A program made the position numbers and the translations under genes. This document shows positions 10,365 to 19,735 of a stretch of DNA of 64,000 nt, one piece after another (position 1 is the stretch's first letter; every line of letters begins with the position of its first letter). The stretch covers positions 702,501-766,500 of the forward strand of contig NZ_LR134383.1 in NCBI RefSeq assembly GCF_900637635.1, written 5' to 3'. This DNA is from Legionella jordanis (lineage in GTDB: Bacteria; Pseudomonadota; Gammaproteobacteria; Legionellales; Legionellaceae). The notes beneath the pieces are model-generated. The model did not search any database, was not told where the DNA came from, and worked only from the letters and a program-made list of their open reading frames with translations.

Positions 10365-11230
10365 TAGGGTTCTTCCAGAAAGGGTTTAAGAGGGGCCAGC
10401 AATTCTTGATAAGTTTCAGGCTGTCTTTGGGCAGGAAAAGGGAATAAGCGCCCCCACAAAGCACGTTGGCTGAAATCAAGTTCTGTGACTAAAACCGCCG
10501 GTTCATTTCGGGGAGCTTGAACCAGTATTTCTCCTAACGGATTGCTGATAAAGCTGCTTCCATAAAATTCAAGGTCGTCTTCACAGCCAACACGATTGAC
10601 TGCAACAATAAATGAATTAGCCATAATGCCTTGGGCAACCATCACCTTTTGCCACATGGGCTGACTGTCGAAACCTGGGGCGGTTGGTTCACCACCAATT
10701 GCAGTAGGATAAACCAATACTTCCGCGCCTTTTAAGCCATAAATACGCGAAAGTTCAGGAAACCATTGGTCATAGCAGGTAGGCAAAGCAAATCGATGTC
10801 CGAGCAGTTGATGAACAGGATAATTTGAATCCCCTGGTTTGAAGTAGTAATTCTCATGATATTTTTCACCACTGGGAATGTGCTGCTTTCTGGTTACAGC
10901 GGCCAATTCCCCTTTCTCATTAACTGCAATAGCCGTGTTATAACCTGCCTTTTCAAAGAGGGATGCCGTAATGCAAATTTTTGCTTTCTTGGCTAAAGCC
11001 TTTACAAATTGGGCAGTTGGCCCTGAGTCAATCTCTTCTTGATAGGGACTTGGGTCAACATCATGTCTTGTGCAGAAGTAAGGTGAAAGGGTTAACTCTT
11101 GCAAGCATACGATTTGCGCTCCCTGCCTGGCAGCGGACAGAATACCCTCTGCTAATTTATCCTGATGTTCTTTGGGGTTAGGATAGTATTTCTCCTGCAC
11201 CAGACCTATCTTCAATTTGTCCTCAGACAT
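10364..11230 (-). CDS. aguB: N-carbamoylputrescine amidase
   Basis: Nitrilase-superfamily hydrolase that converts N-carbamoylputrescine to putrescine, CO2 and ammonia. The catalytic triad is visible: Glu in LQELTLSPYF, Lys in TRKQHIPSGEKYHE, Cys in LPTCYDQWFPE. The conserved EKYHENYYFKPGDS is characteristic of AguB. The open frame could begin at 11272, but MSEDKLKIGLVQ at 11230 aligns with the family start and gives 288 residues. First gene of the aguB-speA-aguA operon; the shared region to its right also holds the promoter of the divergent 443-residue gene. Confidence 0.94.
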   Translation of the reverse strand: MSEDKLKIGLVQEKYYPNPKEHQDKLAEGILSAARQGAQIVCLQELTLSPYFCTRHDVDPSPYQEEIDSGPTAQFVKALAKKAKICITASLFEKAGYNTAIAVNEKGELAAVTRKQHIPSGEKYHENYYFKPGDSNYPVHQLLGHRFALPTCYDQWFPELSRIYGLKGAEVLVYPTAIGGEPTAPGFDSQPMWQKVMVAQGIMANSFIVAVNRVGCEDDLEFYGSSFISNPLGEILVQAPRNEPAVLVTELDFSQRALWGRLFPFPAQRQPETYQELLAPLKPFLEEP

Positions 11231-11362
11231 GGCGATTCCCAGTTTAAAAAATGTGCTTAAAGATAACACCATTTCTTGGGAATCAAAAAGAGAACTTGAG
11301 AAAATACTTTAAATTTTCGACTGAACCAAGTTAATGAATGAATCTGATGTTTTTCATTGGCC

Positions 11363-11382
11363 ATTAAGATTCTGTTAAGAAT
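11363..11382 (+). promoter_or_regulatory. degenerate PmrA-like tandem repeat
   Basis: ATTAAGATT and GTTAAGAAT are spaced by two bases, so the TTAA cores repeat at 11-bp period as in PmrA elements; about 13 of 18 positions fit the consensus. A TAAAAT hexamer starts eight bases downstream (11390-11395), the same distance as at the 1880-1899 box. Weaker than that box and possibly chance. Confidence 0.4.
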
Positions 11383-11425
11383 AATTGATTAAAATTTCAT
11401 CATGTCGATTTAAAGAATTACATGT

Positions 11426-12757
11426 ATGAAAAAGGCTTATACCAGCGCAGTGTTAATGTTACGTGCTTTGAGCAATTTGGATTTTTTTGGTTGGGTTCAT
11501 GAGGATTATCGTGTGGATGCAGTAGCTTATATCCCCCTGTACGAAGCAAATAAACTGTTAAACCTAATGAATTTCCCTGAGGGGATACGTAAACAAGGCA
11601 GGGTTTTTGTTCACTCCAATTTTATAAGAGTGGTATTTTCTGGCATTAATATGGCGCCCTTGGTTCAAGATTTATGGGAGTTTGGTAAAAGCCAAAGCAA
11701 AACTCGACTAAGTCCAGTTCTGACTTTTAGCGAGTCTCGTGTGTTGAGAATTTGCACCATCTCTATGCCTACCGGCAGCTTTGCCAAGCTTTCCCCGAGA
11801 ACGGTCGAGCAACAAGCTGAGTTGTTTCGTGAGCATGTAACAGCGGCCTATGGGATGATGATGAAAGACAAGCCCTTCTTACCGGATGAACTGGCCATCT
11901 GTGTATTACCTGAGTTCTATAGTCATTGTTCAGACCAAGGCAGTAATCGCTTGTTTATGTCTCATTCTACACAACAAAGTTTATTGGCACGCTACTGCCT
12001 GGTTAGCAAAGATACCCCAGGCCTGCTTATTATGGTTAACATTACGGCAACAACGGCTAATGAGGCGATTGATGATCTTGGGGTGAAAATTGGGCATCGA
12101 CCCAAAATTCAAAAGACGAATATCTTATTTGGCCTTAAAGACGGCACAGTGGTTTATATGAGTTATAAACTCAACAAGGGGCCTGCGGATATCCCCGATG
12201 AAGAATTGCTATTTAGCGAAACAGAAAGAAACAGCTACTATCATGCCAAAGTGGATAAGGAGCTGATGAAATTGGCATACCTGAAGCAATTCAAAGGCAT
12301 CACTTTTGCAGGGACAGTCTGCATTGATGCTTACGAAGGCGTCTTAGGCAAGTATTTGCAACAACAATATCCCCAGTTTAACGAGGATGAACTTGGGCCT
12401 GCCATCCAAATCATATCCTCAAGCTCCATGGCACTGCCGCTGGGATTTAAGAAACGAAGCGAATTAAACCCTGGCCAAGTAGTCACGCCTAAACAAGAAC
12501 AAGGCTTAATTATTCAAGCCGACGGTCATGATAAGGAGCGACGTTCAGGTGTTTGGCTCGTTCATGGTGAAGACTTTAGCAGATTAAATCCTTATACAAA
12601 AATCAGGTTGAATCATCAGGTTTGTATTGAAGGATATTCTGTGCTGTTAAAGACGTTGCATAATCGTTTAAACAGTGAATTAGATGCTGACATTGATGAA
12701 ATCAGCAATTCTGAGGCTGTCGAGGAAAGCAGTGCTTTGGATGCGAAGGCGTTTTAA
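11426..12757 (+). CDS. nitrilase-like protein, candidate effector
   Basis: Not an obvious member of any named family, but residues ~100-400 can be read as a divergent carbon-nitrogen hydrolase (nitrilase) fold. Strand RVLRICTISM (~105-114) leads into a helix. Next come LAICVLPEF with candidate catalytic Glu163, then NILFGLKDG-TVVYMSYK with candidate Lys248, then FAGTVCIDAY with candidate Cys299, followed by the AIQIISSSS strand (~326-334). These are the order and spacing of the Glu-Lys-Cys triad. The first ~95 residues are extra. The C-terminal tail (417-443) is rich in Glu and Asp (EISNSEAVEESS), like the E-block of Dot/Icm signals, and a PmrA-like repeat lies upstream. It sits beside aguB, itself a nitrilase, but divergently and with no close similarity. 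Substrate unknown; effector role is inference. Confidence 0.7.
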   Translation: MKKAYTSAVLMLRALSNLDFFGWVHEDYRVDAVAYIPLYEANKLLNLMNFPEGIRKQGRVFVHSNFIRVVFSGINMAPLVQDLWEFGKSQSKTRLSPVLTFSESRVLRICTISMPTGSFAKLSPRTVEQQAELFREHVTAAYGMMMKDKPFLPDELAICVLPEFYSHCSDQGSNRLFMSHSTQQSLLARYCLVSKDTPGLLIMVNITATTANEAIDDLGVKIGHRPKIQKTNILFGLKDGTVVYMSYKLNKGPADIPDEELLFSETERNSYYHAKVDKELMKLAYLKQFKGITFAGTVCIDAYEGVLGKYLQQQYPQFNEDELGPAIQIISSSSMALPLGFKKRSELNPGQVVTPKQEQGLIIQADGHDKERRSGVWLVHGEDFSRLNPYTKIRLNHQVCIEGYSVLLKTLHNRLNSELDADIDEISNSEAVEESSALDAKAF

Positions 12758-12764
12758 GTTGACG

Positions 12765-13670
12765 TTAACTGGGATTGGCCAGCAGCGCATTGGCAACCTT
12801 AGACTGGTTTTTTTTGCCCAAGGCCTTACATATCATGTCACCTGCTGCGACAATTTTAAAAATATCAACACCGGTTTCGATCCCAAGACCATGCATTAAA
12901 TACAACACGTCCTCTGTGGCTACATTACCGCTGGCACCACGTGCATAAGGGCAGCCCCCCAGACCAGCAACAGAACTATCAAATTTATCGACACCGTATT
13001 GCAGGGAGGCAAATATATTACTTACTGCCTGACCGTAAGTGTCATGGAAGTGCATCGCTAATTGCGATAAAGGCAAAAAACCTAACACTTCATCCAATAC
13101 CGCTTGCGTCTGTTTCGCCGTGCCAACCCCAATAGTATCACCCAAGCAGATTTCATCGACCCCTAAACTCAGGAGTTGTTTTGAAACGAGAGCCGTTTGC
13201 TTCGGGCTGATTGCACCTTCATAAGGGCATCCCAATGCACAAGATACATAGCCTCGTACTCGAATGCGGTGCGATTTGGCCAGCTTCAGAACCGGTTCAA
13301 ATCGTGCGATGCTCTCGGCAATGGAACAATTGATGTTGCGCTGATTGAATGATTCGCTTGCTGCAGTGAATACGGCGATTTCTTGGATCCCAGCCTCCAG
13401 AGCCTTGAGCATGCCTCGTTCGTTGGGGACTAAGGCAGAGAAATGAACTCCCTCAGCTTTATGAATGCCCTTAAAGACTTCTTCATTATCTGCCAATTGG
13501 GGGATGGCTTTGGCCGAAACAAAACTGGTTACTTCAATGTGCTGCAAACCGCTTTGGGCAAGAAGGTCAACCAATTCAATTTTTGTCTGAGTGGCTACAA
13601 AAGAAGATTCGTTTTGTAAGCCATCGCGCGGGCCTACCTCGACTATCGTAACTTGTTTAGGATAGTTCAT
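12765..13670 (-). CDS. mvaB: hydroxymethylglutaryl-CoA lyase
   Basis: Cleaves HMG-CoA to acetoacetate and acetyl-CoA, last step of leucine degradation. The 301-residue TIM-barrel protein starts with VTIVEVGPRDGLQNE, has the SFVSAKAIPQLAD segment, the metal-binding HFHDTYGQA and the GLGGCPYARGASGN loop with the family cysteine. Length and motifs match HMG-CoA lyases rather than homocitrate or isopropylmalate synthases. It is the last gene of the minus-strand leucine operon, 9 bp after mccA, and ends 7 bp from the convergent 443-residue gene. Confidence 0.95.
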   Translation of the reverse strand: MNYPKQVTIVEVGPRDGLQNESSFVATQTKIELVDLLAQSGLQHIEVTSFVSAKAIPQLADNEEVFKGIHKAEGVHFSALVPNERGMLKALEAGIQEIAVFTAASESFNQRNINCSIAESIARFEPVLKLAKSHRIRVRGYVSCALGCPYEGAISPKQTALVSKQLLSLGVDEICLGDTIGVGTAKQTQAVLDEVLGFLPLSQLAMHFHDTYGQAVSNIFASLQYGVDKFDSSVAGLGGCPYARGASGNVATEDVLYLMHGLGIETGVDIFKIVAAGDMICKALGKKNQSKVANALLANPS

Positions 13671-13679
13671 GCTTATTCC

Positions 13680-15632
13680 CTAGTCCGTCTTAAGGGCGAT
13701 TAACTCCGCCCCTTCATTCACTTGAGCCCCAACATCATAAAACAGTTCAGCCAAAATACCGTCTTCAGGTGCGTGGATGGTGTGCTCCATTTTCATTGCT
13801 TCCAGCACAATAAGACTATCACCTTCTTTAACCTTATCACCAATTTTCTTTAAAATGGCTACTATGGTGGCAGGCATCGGGGCAGTTAATTGCCCCTTTT
13901 TGCTGGCATGTCGATCCAGGTTTTGCCAATTAAAGCGCTCGACCGAAATTGCCCCTTCTTTAAAGAAAAGGTGAATGGTTTGCCTTTGATTGTCAACGAA
14001 GGCTACTTGCGTCCTTTCCCCATCATCAACGGTCAGTTGATTGTTGTCAAAGCGAACGTTTAATCGCAATTTTTTATGGTTTAATTCAATGAAAAAGCTG
14101 TGTTTGTCAATGGGATGAATTTTAGCTTCTTCTTCACGGCCTTCAATTAAATATCTTACATGCCAGTGGCTGGATAAATTCATCTGCCAGGCAAAGCAAG
14201 ATTGGTATAAGGGGTCAGTGTTATTGTTAATCAAAGACAGGTAGTCGTGACTGGCAGCCATCAAAAAGGCCCATTCTTTGTCTGGGGATAGAAGGGAAAG
14301 TTTTTCCTGGTTTAAAAAATCGGTGCTTAAATCGGCATTAGCAAAGCGGGGGTGTTTGCAAATGGCTTGTAAAAAAGCAATATTGGTTTTAACCCCGCCA
14401 ATGGCGTAGCGTTCAAGAGCTCTTTGTAAACGCTGCAGCGCTTGTTCGCGAGTAGAACCCCAAGCAATTAATTTAGCAATCATGGGATCATAATGCATGG
14501 TGATGCTTGAATTCAGCTTAACCCCGCTGTCAATGCGGATGCCATCCGCTTCGGGTTCTTTAAGGAAATGCAGTTGGCCGATGGAAGGAATGAATCCCTG
14601 GTTTGGATCTTCGGCATAAATGCGGCATTCTATTGCATGTCCATTGGATTGAATCTGCTCTTGTCCGCAGGGGAGTGCTTCATTGGCTGCAATTTTTAAC
14701 TGCCAGGCCACTAAATCCAAACCGGTAATCATTTCCGTCACAGGATGTTCAACCTGAAGGCGAGTGTTCATCTCCATGAAATAAAATTGTTCACCGCTCA
14801 CCAAAAATTCGACCGTTCCTGCTCCTCGATATTCAATAGAGCGAGCCACTTCACAGGCGGCATTGGCTAAGCCTTGGCGCATTGAGGCTGATAAATTTGG
14901 GGCAGGGGCTTCTTCAATAATTTTTTGGTGTCGCCTCTGAATTGAGCAATCCCTTTCAAACAAATGCACAACTTGGCCGTGATTGTCAGCCATAATTTGT
15001 ACTTCCACATGACGAGGGTTTAAAATTAATTTTTCAATCAGCATGGTGTCATCGGCAAAACTTGCCATGGCTTCACGGCGTGCTCCTGCAAGGGCCTGCG
15101 AAAAATCAGCTTCATGATGGACTGCGCGCATTCCTTTTCCGCCACCGCCGCTTGCTGCCTTCAATAATACAGGAAAGCCTATTTGGCGTGCCTCAAGCAA
15201 CAATCGTCCATCGCTCTGATCTTTGCCATGATAGCCGGGAGTTAGAGGGACGGAGGTGGATTCCAGCAATTGTTTAGCCAATTGTTTTGAGGCCATCGCT
15301 TCCATCGCCGAGACGGAGGGGCCGACAAAAATAATGCCGGCTGCTTCACAAGCTTTAGCAAATAGTGGATTTTCCGAGAGAAACCCATAGCCTGGATGAA
15401 TGGCTTTGGCATGACTTCGTTTAGCCGCATCGATGATGGCTTCTATATTAAGGTAACTGGACTTCGCCTGAGCTTCTCCGATGTAGTAGGCTGCATCAGC
15501 TTGCTGAACGTGTAGGCTGTCTTTATCGGCGCTGGAATAGACTGCTACCGTTTCAATTCCCATCTTGCGACAGGTTCTTATAATTCGACAGGCAATTTCG
15601 CCGCGATTGGCGATTAGTATTTTGTTGAACAT
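13680..15632 (-). CDS. mccA: methylcrotonyl-CoA carboxylase biotin-carrying alpha subunit
   Basis: Carboxylates its biotin with bicarbonate and ATP, and the beta subunit then passes the carboxyl group to 3-methylcrotonyl-CoA. Biotin-carboxylase domain: [16 protein letters not shown], the Gly-rich [15 protein letters not shown] loop, [14 protein letters not shown]. The C-terminal biotinyl domain carries EAMKMEH (Lys biotinylated) ~40 residues from the end. Acetyl-, propionyl- and geranyl-CoA carboxylases look alike; the operon with ivd, mccB, liuC and mvaB supports methylcrotonyl-CoA. A TTG at 15638 is also in frame, but ATG 15632 with AGGA overlapping the liuC stop is the better start (650 residues). 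Confidence 0.92.
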   Translation of the reverse strand: MFNKILIANRGEIACRIIRTCRKMGIETVAVYSSADKDSLHVQQADAAYYIGEAQAKSSYLNIEAIIDAAKRSHAKAIHPGYGFLSENPLFAKACEAAGIIFVGPSVSAMEAMASKQLAKQLLESTSVPLTPGYHGKDQSDGRLLLEARQIGFPVLLKAASGGGGKGMRAVHHEADFSQALAGARREAMASFADDTMLIEKLILNPRHVEVQIMADNHGQVVHLFERDCSIQRRHQKIIEEAPAPNLSASMRQGLANAACEVARSIEYRGAGTVEFLVSGEQFYFMEMNTRLQVEHPVTEMITGLDLVAWQLKIAANEALPCGQEQIQSNGHAIECRIYAEDPNQGFIPSIGQLHFLKEPEADGIRIDSGVKLNSSITMHYDPMIAKLIAWGSTREQALQRLQRALERYAIGGVKTNIAFLQAICKHPRFANADLSTDFLNQEKLSLLSPDKEWAFLMAASHDYLSLINNNTDPLYQSCFAWQMNLSSHWHVRYLIEGREEEAKIHPIDKHSFFIELNHKKLRLNVRFDNNQLTVDDGERTQVAFVDNQRQTIHLFFKEGAISVERFNWQNLDRHASKKGQLTAPMPATIVAILKKIGDKVKEGDSLIVLEAMKMEHTIHAPEDGILAELFYDVGAQVNEGAELIALKTD

Positions 15633-15640
15633 CGGCAATC

Positions 15641-16417
15641 CTAGTTCCAGTTAGGCGTTTCTTTATTTAAAAAAGCATGCAAGCCTTGTTGCCCCTCTGG
15701 GGAAACGCGTTTTTTGGCAATGAGGGAGGCAGTATATTGCAGAATCTCTTCTGTAATGGCTTTGCCGCTGACTTGCTCCACCAAGGCTTTGCTTTCCCTT
15801 ACGGCTTGCGGGGCTAATTGCGTAATTTGCTTGGCATAAGTTAAAGCAAAGTCCCAAAGCCCTTCATCTGCGACGCAGTGATGTACAAGTCCCAGTTCTT
15901 TGGCGCGGGCTGCATCAAAGGATTCAGCGCTCATAAATAGCCATTTTGCTGCGCGCTCACCAATTGCTTTAACAACATAGGGGCTAATCACGGCGGGAAT
16001 TAAGCCAAGCTTGACTTCCGAAAAACAAAAACGAGCCGATTGAGCGGCTATGCTGATATCACAGGCTGCGGCTAAACCTGCACCGCCACCAAAGGCAGAG
16101 CCTTGAATGACTGCTATTGTGGGTTTAGAACTGAGATGCAAGATGGCCATTACGCGAGCCAAAATTAACGCATCCGCCTGATTCTCCTCTTCACTAAAAA
16201 GAGCCATGCGTTTCATCCAGGACAAATCTGCGCCTGCTGAAAAGTGGCGGCCATTGGCTCGCAAGACAATGGCACGCACATCATCATCCGCAAGAGCTTG
16301 TTCCACATTATCAAGCAAGATGGCTAATAATTTATCATCAAAGGCATTATGTTTGTCGACACGATTTAATGTAATGATGAACACTCGATCTTGTATATCC
16401 GTTAATAAGTCGCTCAC
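15641..16417 (-). CDS. liuC: methylglutaconyl-CoA hydratase (enoyl-CoA hydratase family)
   Basis: Hydrates 3-methylglutaconyl-CoA to HMG-CoA. The ~258-residue crotonase-fold protein has [10 protein letters not shown], the oxyanion-hole motif [11 protein letters not shown] and [16 protein letters not shown]. Specificity is inferred from its place between mccB and mccA; crotonases cannot be told apart by motif alone. The reading frame reaches ATG at 16423, but AAAGGAG directly abuts it. GTG at 16417, six bases after the ribosome site, is the more probable start. It ends 8 bp before mccA, in the same transcript. Confidence 0.9.
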   Translation of the reverse strand: MSDLLTDIQDRVFIITLNRVDKHNAFDDKLLAILLDNVEQALADDDVRAIVLRANGRHFSAGADLSWMKRMALFSEEENQADALILARVMAILHLSSKPTIAVIQGSAFGGGAGLAAACDISIAAQSARFCFSEVKLGLIPAVISPYVVKAIGERAAKWLFMSAESFDAARAKELGLVHHCVADEGLWDFALTYAKQITQLAPQAVRESKALVEQVSGKAITEEILQYTASLIAKKRVSPEGQQGLHAFLNKETPNWN

Positions 16418-16490
16418 GACCATCTCCTTTGAGCCAGGCTCATTGATGCTTATGTCTATAGACCATTAGGACAAGAGATTATAAAGTTTA

Positions 16491-18098
16491 TCACATGCGA
16501 AATACGCCAAAATGAGTAGGTTCAATTGGGGCATTTAATGCAGCAGACAAACTCAATCCCAGGATTTTACGACTGTCTTCTGGGGCGATGACACCATCGT
16601 CCCACAATCTGGCACTCGCATAATAAGGGTTCCCTTGCGTTTCGTATTGTGCCCGCAATTCAGCCTTAAACGCTTCTTCTTGTTCAGCAGGCCAAGTGGT
16701 TCCCTGCTTGCTGTGCTTATCCCGATTGATTTGTGCCAACACATTAGCCGCCTGCTCACCACCCATCACTGAAATTCTTGAATTTGGCCATGACCATAAA
16801 AAGCGGGGGCCATAAGCGCGTCCACACATGGCATAGTTACCAGCTCCGAAGCTGCCGCCTACTATCATTGTGAACTTGGGAACCCGGGCATTCGCTACCG
16901 CAGTTACCATCTTTGCTCCATGTTTGGCGATGCCACTGGCCTCATACTTGCTGCCCACCATAAAGCCAGTAATATTTTGCAAGAAAAACAATGGTATTTT
17001 TCTTTGGCAACACAGTTCAATAAAATGCGCCCCTTTTAAGGCACTTTCGCTAAATAAAATGCCATTGTTGGCAATGACTCCAATGGGGTAGCCAAACAGA
17101 TGGGCAAAACCACAAACCAAACTCGTCCCGTACAAGGCCTTGAATTCATCCAATTCTGAGGCATCAACAATGCGGGCAATGATTTCCCGTATATCAAAGG
17201 GTTTGCGCGGATCAACCGGAACAATGCCATTGATCTCCTTCGGATCATATAGAGGTTCACGGCTTTCGATGCGCTGTAAGTTCAATGATTTTTGACGGTT
17301 AAGATTCGCAATGGCAGTTCTTGCCAAATGCAGGGCATGCGCATCATTTTCTGCATAATAATCAGCAACCCCAGAATGGCGGCAATGCACTTCAGCGCCG
17401 CCCAGTTCTTCTGCACTAATGACTTCACCTGTGGCGGCTTTCACTAAAGGTGGACCACCTAAAAAAATAGTGGCTTGGTTGCGAACCATAATGGATTCAT
17501 CAGCCATGGCAGGAACATAAGCACCGCCTGCGGTGCAAGAGCCCATGACAACGGCAATTTGTGGAATGTTGGCTGCTGATAAATTGGCCTGATTATAAAA
17601 AATACGACCGAAATGATCGCGATCGGGGAAAACCTCATCTTGCTGCGGCAAAAAAGCACCACCCGAATCCACTAAGTAGACGCAAGGCAAGTGATTGGCT
17701 GCAGCAATTTCCTGGGCACGCAAATGTTTCTTAACCGTTAAAGGATAATAAGTGCCTCCTTTAACCGTTGCATCATTGACCACAACCATGCATTCGGTTC
17801 CGGAAATTCGGCCAATGCCAGTGATTATTCCTGCTGCAGGTACATGATCTTCATAAACCTGATAAGCGGCAAGTTGCGAGAGCTCGAGAAAAGGACTGCC
17901 TGGATCTAACAGTTGTTGTAAACGCTCACGAGGTAATAATTTGCCATGGTTTAAGTGCCTCTGCCGAGCCTTTTCATCGCCACCTTGTGCTATTTTTTCA
18001 ACGGTTTGTTGCAACTGATTGACTAATTCTGTCATTGCTGCCTGATTTTCTTTGAATTCATTACTGGCAGGATTTAAACGGCTGATGATTTTGGTCAT
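16491..18098 (-). CDS. mccB: methylcrotonyl-CoA carboxylase carboxyltransferase beta subunit
   Basis: Carboxyltransferase half of methylcrotonyl-CoA carboxylase. The 535-residue protein is the usual length for MccB. Two crotonase-like halves are seen: [19 protein letters not shown]-type region with DSGGAFLP, then [11 protein letters not shown] and [15 protein letters not shown], and in the second half [27 protein letters not shown] and the [11 protein letters not shown] motif typical of MCC beta. Together with MccA it forms the biotin-dependent complex. Lies between a small membrane protein gene and liuC in the operon. Confidence 0.94.
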   Translation of the reverse strand: MTKIISRLNPASNEFKENQAAMTELVNQLQQTVEKIAQGGDEKARQRHLNHGKLLPRERLQQLLDPGSPFLELSQLAAYQVYEDHVPAAGIITGIGRISGTECMVVVNDATVKGGTYYPLTVKKHLRAQEIAAANHLPCVYLVDSGGAFLPQQDEVFPDRDHFGRIFYNQANLSAANIPQIAVVMGSCTAGGAYVPAMADESIMVRNQATIFLGGPPLVKAATGEVISAEELGGAEVHCRHSGVADYYAENDAHALHLARTAIANLNRQKSLNLQRIESREPLYDPKEINGIVPVDPRKPFDIREIIARIVDASELDEFKALYGTSLVCGFAHLFGYPIGVIANNGILFSESALKGAHFIELCCQRKIPLFFLQNITGFMVGSKYEASGIAKHGAKMVTAVANARVPKFTMIVGGSFGAGNYAMCGRAYGPRFLWSWPNSRISVMGGEQAANVLAQINRDKHSKQGTTWPAEQEEAFKAELRAQYETQGNPYYASARLWDDGVIAPEDSRKILGLSLSAALNAPIEPTHFGVFRM

Positions 18099-18107
18099 GG
18101 TAAATAC

Positions 18108-18428
18108 TCAACGAATCAAAATATTACTAAGAACAATGACCAACCAAAGACACCAGGTTAGTTCAAAAAAATAGGGCATATCATTGCCCTTAACCAGACG
18201 ATAAGTTAAACCGGGAATCGCTGCAATAATCACCGGAATGCATACTAGAAGTATAATTTTTCTAATAGCCAGTCCTAAACCAGTGTGGCTAAAAATGGGA
18301 GTTAATTTCATATTGATAAAGGCATAAACCATATCAATATAAACAATGAGCATGTGAGCAAAACGGGCGAACACAACAACCAGTATACTTAAAACCAGGT
18401 AAATGAGAGCTTGTCTGAGCATGTACAT
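18108..18428 (-). CDS. small three-TM membrane protein
   Basis: Not recognised. The 106-residue protein is mostly hydrophobic, with segments around residues 7-35, 52-72 and 83-104 and a short polar linker (YRLVKGND). It starts at ATG 18428 and ends 10 bp before mccB, so it is probably co-transcribed with the leucine genes, although nothing in its sequence links it to that pathway. It could be a transport helper or simply an inserted gene. No known domain seen. Confidence 0.6.
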   Translation of the reverse strand: MYMLRQALIYLVLSILVVVFARFAHMLIVYIDMVYAFINMKLTPIFSHTGLGLAIRKIILLVCIPVIIAAIPGLTYRLVKGNDMPYFFELTWCLWLVIVLSNILIR

Positions 18429-18491
18429 CCTTCGCGCATGATTATAATTATTGTTCGCTGTATGGCGATTCGGAAATTTATCGGTTTCGCA

Positions 18492-18524
18492 TTGTAACCT
18501 TAGTGCCAGGCACCAAGGTTACAA
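18492..18524. repeat. near-perfect 33-bp palindrome
   Basis: A 16-base arm (TTGTAACCTT then a mismatch and GTGCC) pairs with the facing arm across a single central base. It lies 15 bp after the thiolase stop codon. On the minus strand no U tract follows it, so it is an imperfect terminator; it may be an extragenic palindrome or processing site within the operon. Confidence 0.6.
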
Positions 18525-18538
18525 AAAGAGTCTGACAA

Positions 18539-19723
18539 TTACAACATCTCAATGGCCATCGCCGTAGCTTCTCCACCGCCGATGCAAAGAGCAGCTACAC
18601 CGCGGGTTTTTTGGCGTTGTTTCAGGGCATGCATTAGGGTTACTAAAATTCGTGCACCTGAAGCACCAATTGGGTGTCCTAAAGCACAAGCACCGCCATG
18701 AACATTAACCAGCTCCTCATTGAGTTCCAGCTGGTGGATGGCCGCCATGGCTACCACTGCGAATGCTTCGTTGATTTCATACAGATCAACATCGCCTGGA
18801 TGCCACCCAGCTTTATTTAATACTTTGCGGATAGCATCAACCGGGGCTGTAGTAAACCATTGTGGTGCTTGAGCATGACTGGCATGGGCGACAATGCGAG
18901 CCAGAGGAGTAAGCCCACGTTTTTTTGCATTGGCTGCAGTCATCAGAATTAAACTGGCTGCACCGTCTGAAATGGAGCTTGAATTTGCGGCAGTAACAGT
19001 ACCATCTGCTTTAAAAGCTGGACGAAGCTGGGGTACCTTAGACAGTTTGCTTTCATCAGGTCCTTCATCTTTGTCAACGACAATATCCCCTTTTCGACCC
19101 GGAATGGTGACTGCTGCAATTTCCTCGGCAAAGGAGTTATTTTCTTGGGCTCGTAAAGCGCGAGTCATTGAGCGGATGGCATAATCGTCCTGTTGTTTGC
19201 GATCAAAATTGAAATGGCTGGCTGTTGCTTCCGCAAAACAGCCCATCAATTGTCCCCGATCATAAGCATCCTCAAGACCATCTAAAAACATGTGATCCTT
19301 AAGTTCACCATGCCCTAAACGATAACCTGCTCGTGCTTTAGAAAGCAGATAAGGGGCATTACTCATGCTCTCCATCCCCCCTGCCAAAACCACATTGGCT
19401 GATCCTGCTTTCAATAAATCGTGGCCGAGCATGACTGCTTTCATGCCGGAGCCACACATTTTGTTTACAGTAGTTGCTCCAGCAGAGTTTGGAATGCCGG
19501 CTGCAATGGCTGCTTGCCTAGCAGGGGCTTGCCCAATACCTGCCTGTAATACACAGCCCCCAATGACTTCATCGATGTCTGAAGGTGAAAGTCCGGCTTG
19601 TTCAATGGCCGCACGATGAGCAACGGCTCCCAGCTCAGGGGCGGATAAACTCGATAAGCTGCCAAGCAAACCGCCCATAGGCGTCCTTTTCGCAGCTACA
19701 ATAACAATGTCATTCTGTTCCAT
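18539..19723 (-). CDS. atoB: acetyl-CoA acetyltransferase (thiolase)
   Basis: Thiolase that interconverts acetoacetyl-CoA and two acetyl-CoA. The 394-residue protein has the acyl-enzyme cysteine in NKMCGSGMKA (near residue 90), the GGMESMSNAPYLL motif, NEAFAVV, HGGACALGHPIGASGAR with the catalytic His, and the second cysteine in ALCIGGGEA. Size and motifs fit biosynthetic/degradative acetoacetyl-CoA thiolases rather than long-chain FadA. In this operon, with AacS at 5.4 kb, it would take acetoacetate-derived acetoacetyl-CoA to acetyl-CoA. It begins 12 bp after ivd ends. Confidence 0.94.
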   Translation of the reverse strand: MEQNDIVIVAAKRTPMGGLLGSLSSLSAPELGAVAHRAAIEQAGLSPSDIDEVIGGCVLQAGIGQAPARQAAIAAGIPNSAGATTVNKMCGSGMKAVMLGHDLLKAGSANVVLAGGMESMSNAPYLLSKARAGYRLGHGELKDHMFLDGLEDAYDRGQLMGCFAEATASHFNFDRKQQDDYAIRSMTRALRAQENNSFAEEIAAVTIPGRKGDIVVDKDEGPDESKLSKVPQLRPAFKADGTVTAANSSSISDGAASLILMTAANAKKRGLTPLARIVAHASHAQAPQWFTTAPVDAIRKVLNKAGWHPGDVDLYEINEAFAVVAMAAIHQLELNEELVNVHGGACALGHPIGASGARILVTLMHALKQRQKTRGVAALCIGGGEATAMAIEML

Positions 19724-19735
19724 GATATGTTTTCC

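Noticed and set aside
11363-11382. Calling the second PmrA-like repeat a firm operator
   Set aside because: Only about 13 of 18 positions fit; kept as low-confidence.
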